This document shows positions 12,471 through 22,963 of a stretch of 64,000 nt of DNA, in pieces; within the stretch, counting starts at the first letter, position 1; every line of letters starts with the position of its first letter. This DNA is from Humulus lupulus (lineage: Eukaryota; Streptophyta; Magnoliopsida; Rosales; Cannabaceae), in assembly GCF_963169125.1 (NCBI RefSeq), contig NC_084798.1, positions 203,417,481-203,481,480 of the forward strand, written 5' to 3'. Both the position numbers and the translations under genes were made by a program. A model generated the notes under the pieces. The model ran no database searches and was not told the DNA's origin. It was given only the letters and a program-made list of their open reading frames with translations.

Positions 12471-13149
12471 ACCTATTCTTCTCTTCTTAATTCTAATATA
12501 TAGTTTTTGGGTTTTTAATTGAGCCTAAGTTATTGTGGTATCAAAAGGCTTAACCATAGTGCTAAGTGTTGTTTTACACCATCAAGAGGTAATGTAAATT
12601 TTGTTGTTTATTTCTTTTCTGGATTAATGGATTTTCATAGAAAAACATGCTAGAGCGTGTTTTGATTTTCTTTTTGCATTAAAGTTGTGTTTTGATCTTA
12701 GTACTTTTTGACTTTGAAGATAATTGAATCCATTATTGTTTTAGAAAATAAAATGTGAGTTTGATAAAATATATGTTCATATTGATATTTGTAAATCCTA
12801 TAATTGGCATTTTTATAGAAATATCTTTTTCTTAAAAAGATAAAATTGGTTGAATTAGTTGTTTCCCTTTATTATAATTTTCGGAATTGTTTGGTTTCCT
12901 TTATTACAATTTTCAGAAATCCACTTTCCCTTTTTGTGAATTTTGGACAATAATGTGCTTCCTTATTTGTCTCATTTTGTTTATAAAGGGAAAAAATATA
13001 TTGCAAATATTCGGCACTTACCAAAAGTGGTTTATTGATTATTTGCATATATATTTTCGTGCAGGTCAAGGATTGCTAACAGGAAACTGGTTCTTTAATG
13101 TCATTTATTGTTGTTTCCTTTTTGAGCTTGTTTTTTATCTGACATAGGT
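12471..13149 (+). other. Retroelement leader-like sequence with degenerate PBS
   Basis: TGGTATCAAAAGGC at about 12536 resembles the initiator-Met primer-binding motif TGGTATCAGAGC. It is about 65 bp from the LTR end at 12470, too far for that LTR, so it may belong to another lost LTR. No coding sequence. Confidence 0.35.
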
Positions 13150-13960
13150 CTGAGCTCCCCACCGATATCGTATCTGTCGGATCAGCATCTTCTAAAAAAG
13201 GCAACTCTTCATCAATCATGAATATCTTCTATGATTCTTGCCTTTATTAGAAGAATTCTTTCTCAGCATTTATGAGCACGAAAAAGGACACTATAAATAG
13301 GGCTCTAAAGGCAGTGAGAAAAGTGAACTCTTTGGTGGATTATTCGTGAGCATTATTGTAATATTTGTGAGAGTTCCTCTTTGTATTCAAGATCATAAGT
13401 ATTCACGTAATCTTGTAGTAATATGTGTGTTTAGTTTTTAGTGGTGAGTTTATACCATGTTCATGAGTGAATATACATTGTAATTTGAACACAACGTTTA
13501 TAGTCTTCGAGAGAAGATTTTTACAAGTCTTGCGTCGGGAAATTGCAAGCACTCGCTGGTCATTGAAGGGAGTTCAAGTGGTTGAGCATTTCAATCAAAA
13601 TCAGATTAGTGAAGAGAAGTACAACAAAGTTGCGGCAAATCTCAAGAGGGAGTCTTCTTTTGTATAAGTCAATGTTTTTGTACTTGTGATTCTTTATTAA
13701 TTGGTTTTATTCTCTGGGCGTGGCCCCAATGAGTAGGTTATCTGAAAGGGTTTCTGAACCTTATAAAAATTCGCTGTGTTCTTTATTGTTTTGCACTGTC
13801 TTTTTATTGTGTTCAGTTTCTGTCGTGACAAGTTTGGTTTCTGTCCCGACAGAACTGTAATCTGTGTAAACAGTTAATTACCATTCCGCACTTTAATTAA
13901 TTCACATGGTTTAATTAATTTGGTAATTACTAAAAATGGAATTTCAATATTGTTAAATGT
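13150..13960 (+). mobile_element. Probable copia LTR fragment with TATA box
   Basis: CTATAAATAG at 13291-13300 is followed by a transcript-like leader, a phrase GGGCGTGGCCCCAATGAG near 13718, and an end region with CATTCCGCACTTTAATTAAT near 13885. I recognise this order from LTRs of plant copia elements, but neither edge nor a second copy is visible. A 66-codon open stretch at 13467-13667 has no protein similarity I know and is taken as chance. Confidence 0.4.
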
Positions 13961-15590
13961 TGATGATTTTGAAATGGCAATAAGGATATGTGATCTATAG
14001 GGAGCAAGTAATAGTCCTATGTTGATTCATCTCTTGTTTTATGCTATGCTTTTATGTATGGTTTGATAATTTTAATGGCAAGTATATTAGGGTTCAATCT
14101 CTTTTGGAAGGTATGTTTTGATTTTGATATATTGATTTTGTGTTGTTGGTTTAAATCAATTTTGATGCATTGGTTCTATGTTTGATGATGCAGGTTCTAA
14201 TATTAGGACACGTGCTAAGTTTGAATCTTGAAATTTTGTTAAAATTGGCGAGTGTTTCTATGCTAGGGATTTCGACCAAGAGAAAAAGAAATGAGTTCTA
14301 ATTGTTGTTTTATTTTCATTAGTTCTCTTTTGATGTGATGAATGAAAGCATGATAAATTTTGGGATTTATTTTATTAATATAGTGTATGCATAATTCGGC
14401 CAAGGGTATTAAAAAAAAAGTTTTAGTGTTTGTTTTGTTTCATTATCTTTATCTTGATTTATTAAGTGACAAACATGTTAAATTTGTGGTATATTTTGTT
14501 ATTCCATAATGCTAGTTTCGACCTAAACTATTGTATGTAATGTAATGTTGTTTTCATATGTGTAAATGAGATTTAAGGATATTAGGGTCTTTCATAAGAT
14601 GCTAGGAAGCATGTTAGACCTATCCATGTAATGTTGGGGTATTGTTAAGTGTTATTTGTTATTTTATGATTCCATGTTACTTGCTGAATTTTATTGTTAA
14701 TATGATTATTTAGCAAACATGAGTAAAATAAGAATAAGTTTCATGCCATGGTGTCATGATATATGCTAAAGATGAAAAATATTAGTTTTACATATTTTAT
14801 TCTCTCATTTCTTTAAGAAAAATCTATAATGCTATGTGAATTTGTATGCTTAAAAGATAAAGATAATCAAATGAGTTACATGCTGAATTTGTTTTAAAAT
14901 TTATGAGAATAGCAAGCATATGAATGTAATAGTAATTTTGTGCCATGAAGATAGTATATGAATGAGCTATAAAATTGTTAACAAATTTTGAATTATAATG
15001 AATACCATGATTTTATGTGATTTGGTGTTCTAGAAAGAGAATTAAAAATAATTCACATTTTATTTTTAATTTAGAAAGAAATGTTGTTTCTTATTTTTGG
15101 TAAAATTTGAAAGCATGAGTGAAATAATTATTTTGAAATATAGGTTCCAAAATGAATTATTGATTTATAGACAAGTTTATACCTATGTCAATTTGAGCCA
15201 TGAATTGTTGTGAGTTGTATGAGAATTTTGAAATTAACCTTAATGCCTAATAGCAAGCTTGATTGGGAAATAATGGGAAATTAATTTCAAAGTTTAATTA
15301 AGCTTGCTGAATTTTTGTAAATTTGTTAATAAATAAAGAGCATACAAATTTGACTGAGTATTTTAGAATGGTCTCATGAATGCATGTTACATGCAAGTGC
15401 ATTTTTACACATAATTATATGTTATTTGAGTAAGTCTAAAGTCTTTGTTTGAAGATAATTAAGGGTTAATGAGTAAAATGATATTATTTGTGATTCTATG
15501 TGAGACTTGCAAGCATGTTTTAGGAAGTGGTGCAACTTGTATGGCCCATGTGTGTTTTACATGATATTAAGACAATTGTTTGATTGTTGT
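13961..15590. other. AT-rich non-coding, probably retroelement-derived
   Basis: No coding ORF. Plus-strand composition (T/G-rich, many GCATG and TTATG words) is like the non-coding LTR part of the chromovirus-type elements elsewhere in the window, but I cannot align it. Confidence 0.35.
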
Positions 15591-16197
15591 TCTAGGCTCA
15601 TTGTGAAGTTGTCTCGCTCTTAATATTGCTTCGACTTGAGGTAAAGAAGTTAGTTAGAATTCTGTTTTGTTTTTTAATGGACTCTAGTTATGAGATATGT
15701 ACGAGTTTGTTTGTGTTTGCTTAACCTAGTGCTGCATCATAATTAAAGGCAGGCGTGCCTAAAATCTGGACGATAGGGGTGCCAAGTAAAACATGGACAA
15801 TAGGGGAGTCATGTGAGTGATCAAAGGAGAGTCACATGTGATCTTGGAAAATATGGGTGTCATGATCTTATGTTGTATGATTATGCTTATGTTTATGATT
15901 ATGACTTATGTTGTTATGATTATGTTTTCACACGATGTCACATGGACAATATGAGTGTCATAATCATATGATGTATGATTATGCTTATGCTTATATTTTA
16001 TATAATCTTATGTATATGATTATAATCTTATGCTGTATGATTATGATTATGTTTATGATTATGACTTACGGTGTTATGGTTATGTTTTCACATGATGTGA
16101 CATGGACAATAGGGGTGCCATGATCATATGTTGTGTGATTATGCTTATATTTTATATACTCTTATGTTATCTTTATGATTATGACTTACGTTGTCAT
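15591..16197 (+). repeat. Degenerate tandem repeat in a truncated LTR
   Basis: A block beginning GGACAATA(G/T)GGGTGCCATGATC and continuing with TGTATGATTATGCTTATG words recurs at about 15770, 15795, 15846, 15943 and 16102, with spacing from about 25 to 160 bp. The order TATGACTTA(C/T)GTTGT then CACATGATGT then the block is repeated twice. The array ends against the Tat LTR at about 16198. Its position in an otherwise LTR-like sequence resembles the repeats at 34356-35060. Confidence 0.65.
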
Positions 16198-17010
16198 TGT
16201 TATTGTTCACTGTCTTTTTCGTTATCAACTTTATAACATAACTTAAAGAAAATAAAGAAGATTAACGTCGAGATTTGACGTGGTTCAGATTATAAAACAA
16301 CCCTAGTCCACAAGTCTTTTGTATTAGTGTTCTTGAAGCTTGAGAGGACAAGCTTCAATGGAGGTTTTTCTCAAGCAGCGTATATAGTGCTCTATGTACA
16401 AGAAGTTGTGAACCCTTTTACAATCGCACCCTAGCCCTATTTATAGAGGTTGAGGGTCATTAATATCGTTAATCAATATTTATTATAAATATTCCTCAAT
16501 TATTTGAGGAGTTAATTTCTATTCAACACCTCCGAATGTACTAATTAGACTGTGGGCCCGCGCGTATCACACGAGGCCCAATATGCAGGTTGCAGCCCAC
16601 CAACTTTACACACGTCTCTGACATTGTCAGAATGCGGCTGTACATTTTCCTATGTCAGGTGGCGTTGTGGAAAATATCAATTGTCAAGTGTATGAAATCG
16701 ACACCACTACTTGAGACACCCAAAAGTTGTCAAACGATCTTGTGGTAACCCAAGGCTACAATGACTGACACCTGGCGCTCTCCCCAGGCCCTGAGAACGT
16801 GAAGGACTATCGGGTCAAGAAGATGGGAGGACCTCTAGGGTGCTCCTCGGGACGTGGCCTCACTCGGAGATATCCATCCCTAAAAATAGATCATGGCTTA
16901 CTAAGAGGAGACTACACTCCGAGAAGCTCTGGGCAAGCTCCACAGAGCTTTACTATCTCCCGAGGAGCCTAATTACCGCCACTTGTCCAATGATAAAATC
17001 ACAGACAACA
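16198..17010 (-). mobile_element. 3' LTR of the older Tat-lineage element
   Basis: The right edge is set by AGACAACA at 17003-17010 followed by TTTGTCCCCCAAG, the reverse of a polypurine tract shared with two other elements here. Internally it has GACGTGGTTCAGATTATAA (near 16275) and a minus-strand TATA (CTATAAATAGG, about 16436-16447), as in the younger Tat LTR (GTGGTTCGG and CTATAAAAAG). The left edge is uncertain: TGTT at 16198 or 16204. No second LTR of this element is in the window. Confidence 0.62.
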
Positions 17011-17378
17011 TTTGTCCCCCAAGTCTTCACTTGTCCTCAGATAGTGGAGACTTAGTCCGAGAGGACTAATTTCAAGGGTCTTCGAGAGGTGACTCTTGAG
17101 CTCTTCATGATATCATACTCGAAAAATGCAAAGCCACATGTTGACTCCCCATTACTAGGCCCATTAATCGTTGCAATTAATGAGGAGTCTGTTCCACGCC
17201 CAAGACGTCCAATCTGTAACTGAAGCGTCCTTTCTCTCTATATCCAAGGCTTACTTTTCCCATGCTAATGATCACGATCTGTGCCTTGATAATCGTGACC
17301 GTTGGATCACGTTTGAGTGCCTACCCCATAGGTGATCGACGGTCGGGGTGGAGTTGCTTCCACCCCAAACTCACCGAG

Positions 17379-17386
17379 TATAAAAA
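17379..17386 (+). promoter_or_regulatory. TATA box of antisense transcription unit (older element)
   Basis: TATAAAAA, about 370 bp past the LTR edge and about 240 bp before a consensus splice donor at 17627, followed by a C/A-rich leader typical of plant 5' UTRs. Confidence 0.5.
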
Positions 17387-18138
17387 TCAGGAATCACTTC
17401 TCACATATTCACTTAGACAATTTGAAATTAAAAAACACCAGAACCTTAAAACTCTCCCAAAACTTCATCACACCCAAACCCTCTCAAAACACCAGTTCTT
17501 GCATTTCTGGCAACCTGGACGGCTGGAGGGAATCGTCATTCTTCTGGTCGAACAACAAGAATTACTTTTGAGTCCGCACACAGCACAACACCTACAGGCA
17601 CAACACCTACAGGCGCTTTATATCAAGTAAGTATTTTTGATCTGTTCTTGCTTTAGGTTCTCGTTTGTTGAGTGTGTTGTTGCATGCTTAGGGCTTTGAC
17701 GCTTCTGGCATCTAGAGGTCTTTTTGACCACTTTATAGTTATTTTAGGCCTAATTTGAGGTTTAAAATGGTCTATTTCACGCTTTATGTGATTTTTCGCG
17801 TTTCTCAACATTCGACCGAAATCAGGAAAATTTCCAAATTCCAGCGAAGTTCATGAACTTCCGGTGGTGTTCATCAACACCAATGCGTTGGTTCCGAGGA
17901 CACCCCAGTCCCTTAGAATTCTTTCTCCTCCACTCCCTGAGCAGTAGTCTTAGGGGTTTTCATTTTGGTCTATCTTTTTTTTCTGGTCATGGCGCTAACT
18001 GCTTGGTTTTGTTTCAAATGCCCGAAGAGCTTCACCACCTCCACCAACAAGGATTTTATCTCTTTAACAACGAGATATTGGATATGGCCCGAGATGCGAG
18101 ACAACTTCTCGAGAAGAGGAAAAGAGTGGGCACAGAGC

Positions 18139-18143
18139 AGAGT
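18139..18143. repeat. Target site duplication AGAGT, left copy
   Basis: AGAGT directly precedes the LTR starting at 18144 and is found again at 29815-29819 directly after the right LTR. Confidence 0.95.
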
Positions 18144-18731
18144 TGTTGACCCTCGATTTAGCCAACTGACACGGAGTCAAAATATGAATGATATAGACGA
18201 ATATGTATAGATAATAACGTAATGACAAAAGTAAAGAAAACACAGTAATTTATAGTGGTTCGGCCCCAGAATCTGGTAATGACCTACGTCCACTTAGAAT
18301 GATATTGATATGGGAACGAAAGTGTGATCAGAGAACTTGGGTTCAATGAGTTTCAACACTCCTCATAAATAATACAAGTTTTCACAGATAATTTCTATAT
18401 CTCTATGATTTCCGGGCTCCAAAAAGTCCCTTCCCATGAGCCATCTCCTGCTTTTTATAGGCTCATGGAGGGTTGCCCAATATTGTTACAGATATTATCC
18501 CCTGAATCATGGGATATTCAGAAGATTGCATGAAATAAATTCGGGATACATAAGATCTTTCCATAAATGTTGCTTTGCCAGCGGAACCACCGACCAGTCT
18601 GGTCGTGGTAAAAACAGGTCTGTCCTGCTTCTGGTGTGTCTCCTGGTCGATACTCTAGCAGACGCTCCAGGTGTCAGCCACGTGTCAAGAGATTATTTGC
18701 CACGTCACAAATGTTAATTTATTGGATAACA
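18144..18731 (-). mobile_element. 3' LTR of the young Tat element
   Basis: TGTTGACC to GGATAACA, 588 bp, direct repeat of 29227-29814. It carries a minus-strand TATA-like CTATAAAAAG at 18451-18460. An open frame at 18436-18717 is duplicated in the other LTR and is not a gene. Confidence 0.96.
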
Positions 18732-18746
18732 TTTGCCCCCCAAAGT
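18732..18746 (-). promoter_or_regulatory. Polypurine tract
   Basis: On the minus strand ACTTTGGGGGGCAAA abuts the LTR start TGTTATCC. The same tract (CTTGGGGG[G/A]CAAA) occurs beside the LTR ends at 17011 and 46735. Confidence 0.9.
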
Positions 18747-18964
18747 TTATTTACCACGAACAGTAAATAAACTTTGAACGAACGACCCTTCGGTAACCCC
18801 TCCTGACGTGTCAGAGCCCTTCGTGCGTTCTTGAAAAAAGCAAACCACTCCTGTCTAATCAAGGCTTTTCAGTTTCCCAGAAACAACTACGACGGCCATT
18901 ACGCTTCCCCATACTTCGAAAATGGAAAACTAATGATCACGCCTTTTGAACACCAAAGACAAAC

Positions 18965-18974
18965 TTATATAAGG
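18965..18974 (+). promoter_or_regulatory. TATA box of the antisense gene
   Basis: TTATATAAGG, followed about 30 bp later by leader-like sequence and a first exon ending at 19142 with donor TTG|GTAAGT. A near-identical TATATAAGGTT stands at the same place in the element at 45975. Confidence 0.65.
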
Positions 18975-19592
18975 TTACTTGAGGCACTTCTTTCCTTTTT
19001 ACGCATGTCATCTCTTTGTCGAAAAACCCTAAAAACCAGAGCTTTACTCTCTCCGGCGAACCTTCCTTTGTGCTGTAGGATCAGACGGTGGGCTCATTGA
19101 CTCCCGAAACTTTCACTTCCATCTTCACGACCACTTTCCTTGGTAAGTTACTCTGAAACTCCATGCTTCTAACCTTTTGTGGTGCATGCTCTTAAATGGT
19201 GTACTGTTTGAATCTCTTGGTTTCTGGTTTTTTTTTTTTTTTTTTTTTTTTTGAACGCCTGTAGATAAGATGTCTTTGTAGGCAACGTAGGCTTATGAGT
19301 AGGTTTAAAACCCAGGATTAGTGCTTTTTAGGACGTAGGATCGAAGTAGCATTTCGATTTTTTAAACCAGTTGGAAATAATTTCTTCCCGTTGTGAGGGG
19401 AGTCGAAAAAGCTTTTCAGGAAAACTTTTCACTTTCACCCTTTTGGTCCGTTTTTTAAACTGTTTGCGCAGAGAGACTTAGTTAGAATGCTGTTATATAA
19501 AGGCTTAGCTTTTATACTTTGACCAGTGTTACTTTAAGAATCTCCTAGATTCCTCTGACCTCGCCTCCCCATTCTTCTGTTTGCAGATTTTA

Positions 19593-22243
19593 ATGCCAGA
19601 TTTGTGGGGAGGTGAGAGACCCATCGACGACGACCTCCTTGCCCAACTGCTCGAGGGAGAAGAACAACTAGCTGATCGCATCCACCAGATACCCTTCTCA
19701 CGAGCCTCTTCCAGACCGCACCCTTCTCCTTCAATGGCCCGTTCAAAATCCTCTGGCAAGAAAAGGCCCGAATCTGAAAGTAACCCTTCTCCTTCTGCCC
19801 AGCCTGATTCGCAGGTGGGGGCTCCCTCGACCAGTGGTCGAGAGAATCTTACTCCTGACCCCAATATCCAAACTAGGGCTCGTCCTCGTCATCGCAATCC
19901 GCCTGATGTCGAGTGGTACACTCCTCCAGCCAGTTTGATGACCCTTCGGATGGTCGCGAACTGCTTCAGAAAATACCCCCTAACGGGGGTAACCATTACA
20001 CGTCCTACTGCGGAGCAGAGGGCTAACCGTCCAGGAGGGGCAAACAGCGCCTGGTCCCGGTATCACATTGAAGCGGGGGCTTATCTCCCTCTTCATCCTT
20101 TCTTTGTGGGGGTGGCCAATTATTTCGGCGTCGCTCCCTTTCAAATAACCCCTAACAGATATAGGATGTTGGCTGCACTCTATGTCCTGTACAAACTTAA
20201 AAAATGGCCAGAACCTTCACCTCATGAGGTTAACTACCTCTTTGACCTTAAGTCCAATCCTCAACACAACGGGACGGGCTTTTTTCACTTCTGTCATCAG
20301 GAAACTGGCCGGACGTTTTTGAGTGGCACCACCCACATATCAAACGTGGGACATTACAACAAGGAGTACTTCTTTACTCCGGATATATCCAGCAACAACT
20401 TGGCTTTCGCGAGAGGAGGTACAATTTTGTCTTTGCCTTGGTCGATACTTTATCATAGAGTATTTCCTTTCGTCATTTCTCAAACTCGACTTGCTTTTCA
20501 GGCCCCTGGTTGCGCCCGACCCCAACACCAGACATGGTGTCGAGGTCTGACACTCTGGCCAAGATGTCTGCCGCTACCAAATGTGTCAAGACCTTGACAC
20601 AAGAAAATAATTTGAGGTCGTCTGGCCTTCTGGCTCCTCGCCATGACAATAGAGGGTCCGAAACGGAAGAACCCACTGCCGGGGGGGTTCCCGAGCAGCA
20701 ACTTCCTGTGCCCTCTCCAAGGAGGAGGCCAACAGGAGTTACGATCAGGGAACCCACGGGCAGCCCTTCTGCAGAAAGGCCTTCTGCTCCCCAAGGCAAG
20801 GGGAAAGAAAAGGCCAAAGAACCAGTTGTTGACTTGGAAGAGTCTTCTGATGACAATGGTAACGTTATTTCGCTTTTAAATGGTCTGCCAATCCCCTGTC
20901 ACATGTTTGACGGGGATGGCAACTTTACATATGCTCCAAATCTAGGGCCAAACTTCTTCATGCCAGAAAATGAGTATATGATTAATAGAGTCAATAGTAT
21001 AGCGACCAGTAGTTGTAGCTCGGGTATTCACTTTATTATCTTCTTTCTGTTGTATTACTTATTTTCACCTTTTTCTTCCCTTACTAACCTCTTGTGTTTA
21101 TTTTCATGCAGATATGTCGACTCCCAATATCTTTGACATGTACCAGGCCGAAGAGGAAGAGGAAGTCCCTCAACTTCAACGGAGGTCAAAGAAACGAACT
21201 GGTGAAACCAGTCGAGGCCCTTCAGCCAAGAAGAGTCGACCAGAAGACCTCCCTCAGGGCACTCCAACCGGGCAAAGTCCTGCGCCAACTGGGCAAACTC
21301 CTACCCCTCATCCAGCTCCTTCTGAACAGCAAAACACCCCTGCTCGGTCCAATCCTCCACCTGCGCCTGCTAGGGAGCATCTTTCTCGCGAAGAGGCTCA
21401 TGAGGCCAGGCTTGTGAGCCATACCATTCGATCCGCTAAGGATCGAATTGAACGGATTGGCAGAGGTGAGCGTGTTGGGGCCGCCATGATCCAAGCTATA
21501 GAGCTACCAGTCGATCAGATCCTGAACAGGACTCTGAACGAGATCTCCAGCGTAAGTATTTCTTTGTTTCTCGGGTCTTTGTTTTTTCAGTTCTCGTGAT
21601 AAGTCTTGACTTCTTTTTCTTTCGTTTACAGGCCTTACTTTCTGCCATTACTGCTCGTACCCGAGCCCAGGCCTACTTTGAGCAGATTGAGGCTAAAGTT
21701 CTCGAGAAACATCAGGTGAAGGCGGCTGAGGAGCTTTCGGTTGCTGAAGCCAAACATGCTAAGGAGTTGGGGACGGTGGTCCGAGAGCGGGATGCAGCGG
21801 TGACCAAACTGTCCGCAGCTGAAGCTGCTAAAGATGCAGCGGTTAAGCTGAGGGAAGAGTACCGGTCGTACAATAAAACTCATCTCCGCGAGATCAAGCA
21901 TCTGGAGGGGGTAGTCAAGTCTAAGGACGAGACTATTGCCACTCTCGAGGGCAAGGTGCAGCAGTCGGAGCTTGACAACTCCAAGAATCTGGAAAAGTAC
22001 AAGAGGGCGACACTCCGATGTTTCTATAACTTTTGGAAACACAATCAGGGTGCTGACTTTAGCTACCTTTCAGAGGAGGTCAGAGTTGCGGAGTTGGCTC
22101 GGTGCGCTGCTCAACTGGCTGAAGAGGAGGCGAGAGCTGCGACTCCTGCAACCCCAAGCGTCGTTGGTTTGGACGAAGAAACCATCGAGGAAGAGACTGA
22201 CCAGGTTGTTGCCCAGGATCCTCCTGCCCCCCATGCCTCTTAA
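19593..22243 (+). CDS. Spliced antisense gene of Tat element (gypsy-type transposon domain, coiled coil)
   Basis: Exons 19593-20418, 20502-21023, 21112-21551 and 21632-22243 join in one frame into 799 codons. Introns begin GT (the third is GTAAGT) and end CAG; the first two are phase 1, the third phase 0, and reading continues correctly across each. An upstream 5'-UTR intron (19143 to TTTGCAG at 19586) precedes the ATG. Residues about 155-265 include HPFFVGVANYFGVAPFQITP, which resembles the 'putative gypsy type transposon' family (PF04195). Residues 276-596 are low-complexity with basic clusters (RRSKKR, AKKSR), compatible with nuclear entry. Residues about 600-770 are an Ala/Glu/Lys coiled coil. 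The gene runs opposite to gag-pol and converges with the end of pol. Its role is unknown; antisense ORFs are known in Tat elements. The exon model is inferred, not proven. Confidence 0.75.
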
Positions 22244-22963
22244 TTTATTTAGCTGTTCTTCTTTCTTTTTAAACACGCGACCCACGGGTCGCAATGTAAA
22301 GACAATAATTTCTTTTTAAACTTTGCTGCACGGGCAGTAAATCTTTTTGTTTGAACAATTACATCCAAGCAGCAATGCTTGCGGTGTAAAAGCTTAACTC
22401 TTGGTGTTATAATATTTTTACTTATTATAACGTTTGTCCGTATGACCGAACTTAGCATAGTACTTTGGCATCATATATTTTGAAAAAATACTCTAAGTAC
22501 TTGAAGCATGCTTTCACTCATTTTGTTCATGTGTTTACATACCTTGAGAGTATGCTTTGCTATCGATGTGCCTTATATGCCCCCCAAGTGATCGAGGAGC
22601 TCTTAGGTCCTTGGTCACTTTCCTTGACCATGGCCTGTCCGAACATTCCTGTTCGTGCGGAAAAATGATACTTGTAATACAGCAAAACAACACACGTAAT
22701 GAACAAATACTTGTAAATGTAAATTCACAAAGGTTGGCAAGAACGACTGGCTGAGCACAGTCCCTTATAATTTCGTATTAAAAATGGACTAATCATGTCT
22801 TTACGAATGATTCTGAAACAGAATCTTACATATACGAGCAGTTAGCCATACACCGTGGCTCACCCTCTTTGCAAAACTTGTAAAAATTAATGGGAAAATT
22901 TGAACAAGCCAGTCCTTTAAGAAGGGCTGTTTATTGATAATACTTGCGCAGGTGTTCTCCATT
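22244..22963. other. Convergent 3' region between antisense gene and pol
   Basis: 720 bp between the stop of the antisense gene (plus) and the stop of pol (minus), without an ORF of note. AT-rich; it must hold the 3' end of the antisense transcript if one is made. No clear polyadenylation signal could be singled out. Confidence 0.5.

Larger units (their letters stand above)
17011..18143 (+). pseudogene. Antisense gene of the older Tat element, 5' part (interrupted)
   Basis: After the reverse polypurine tract (17011-17025) comes about 350 bp of promoter-like sequence, a TATA box (17379), a short exon and a donor CAA|GTAAGT at 17627. Further down, a plus-strand frame reads LFNNEILDMARDARQLLEKR and runs in frame to the AGT codon at 18141-18143, where the younger element is inserted. 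The frame resumes at 29820. The layout copies the antisense gene of the intact element at 18732-22243. The acceptor and true start codon of this exon are not clear. Function unknown; it belongs to the antisense ORF class of Tat elements. Confidence 0.55.

Noticed and set aside
13150..13960. Endogenous pararetrovirus promoter (TATA box and leader without nearby gag)
   Set aside because: No coat, movement or RT sequence around, and the 3' part matches copia LTR style better.
15935..16123. Met/Tyr-rich ORF of 62 codons
   Set aside because: Product of the TATGATTATG tandem repeat; open frame is a consequence of the repeat unit.
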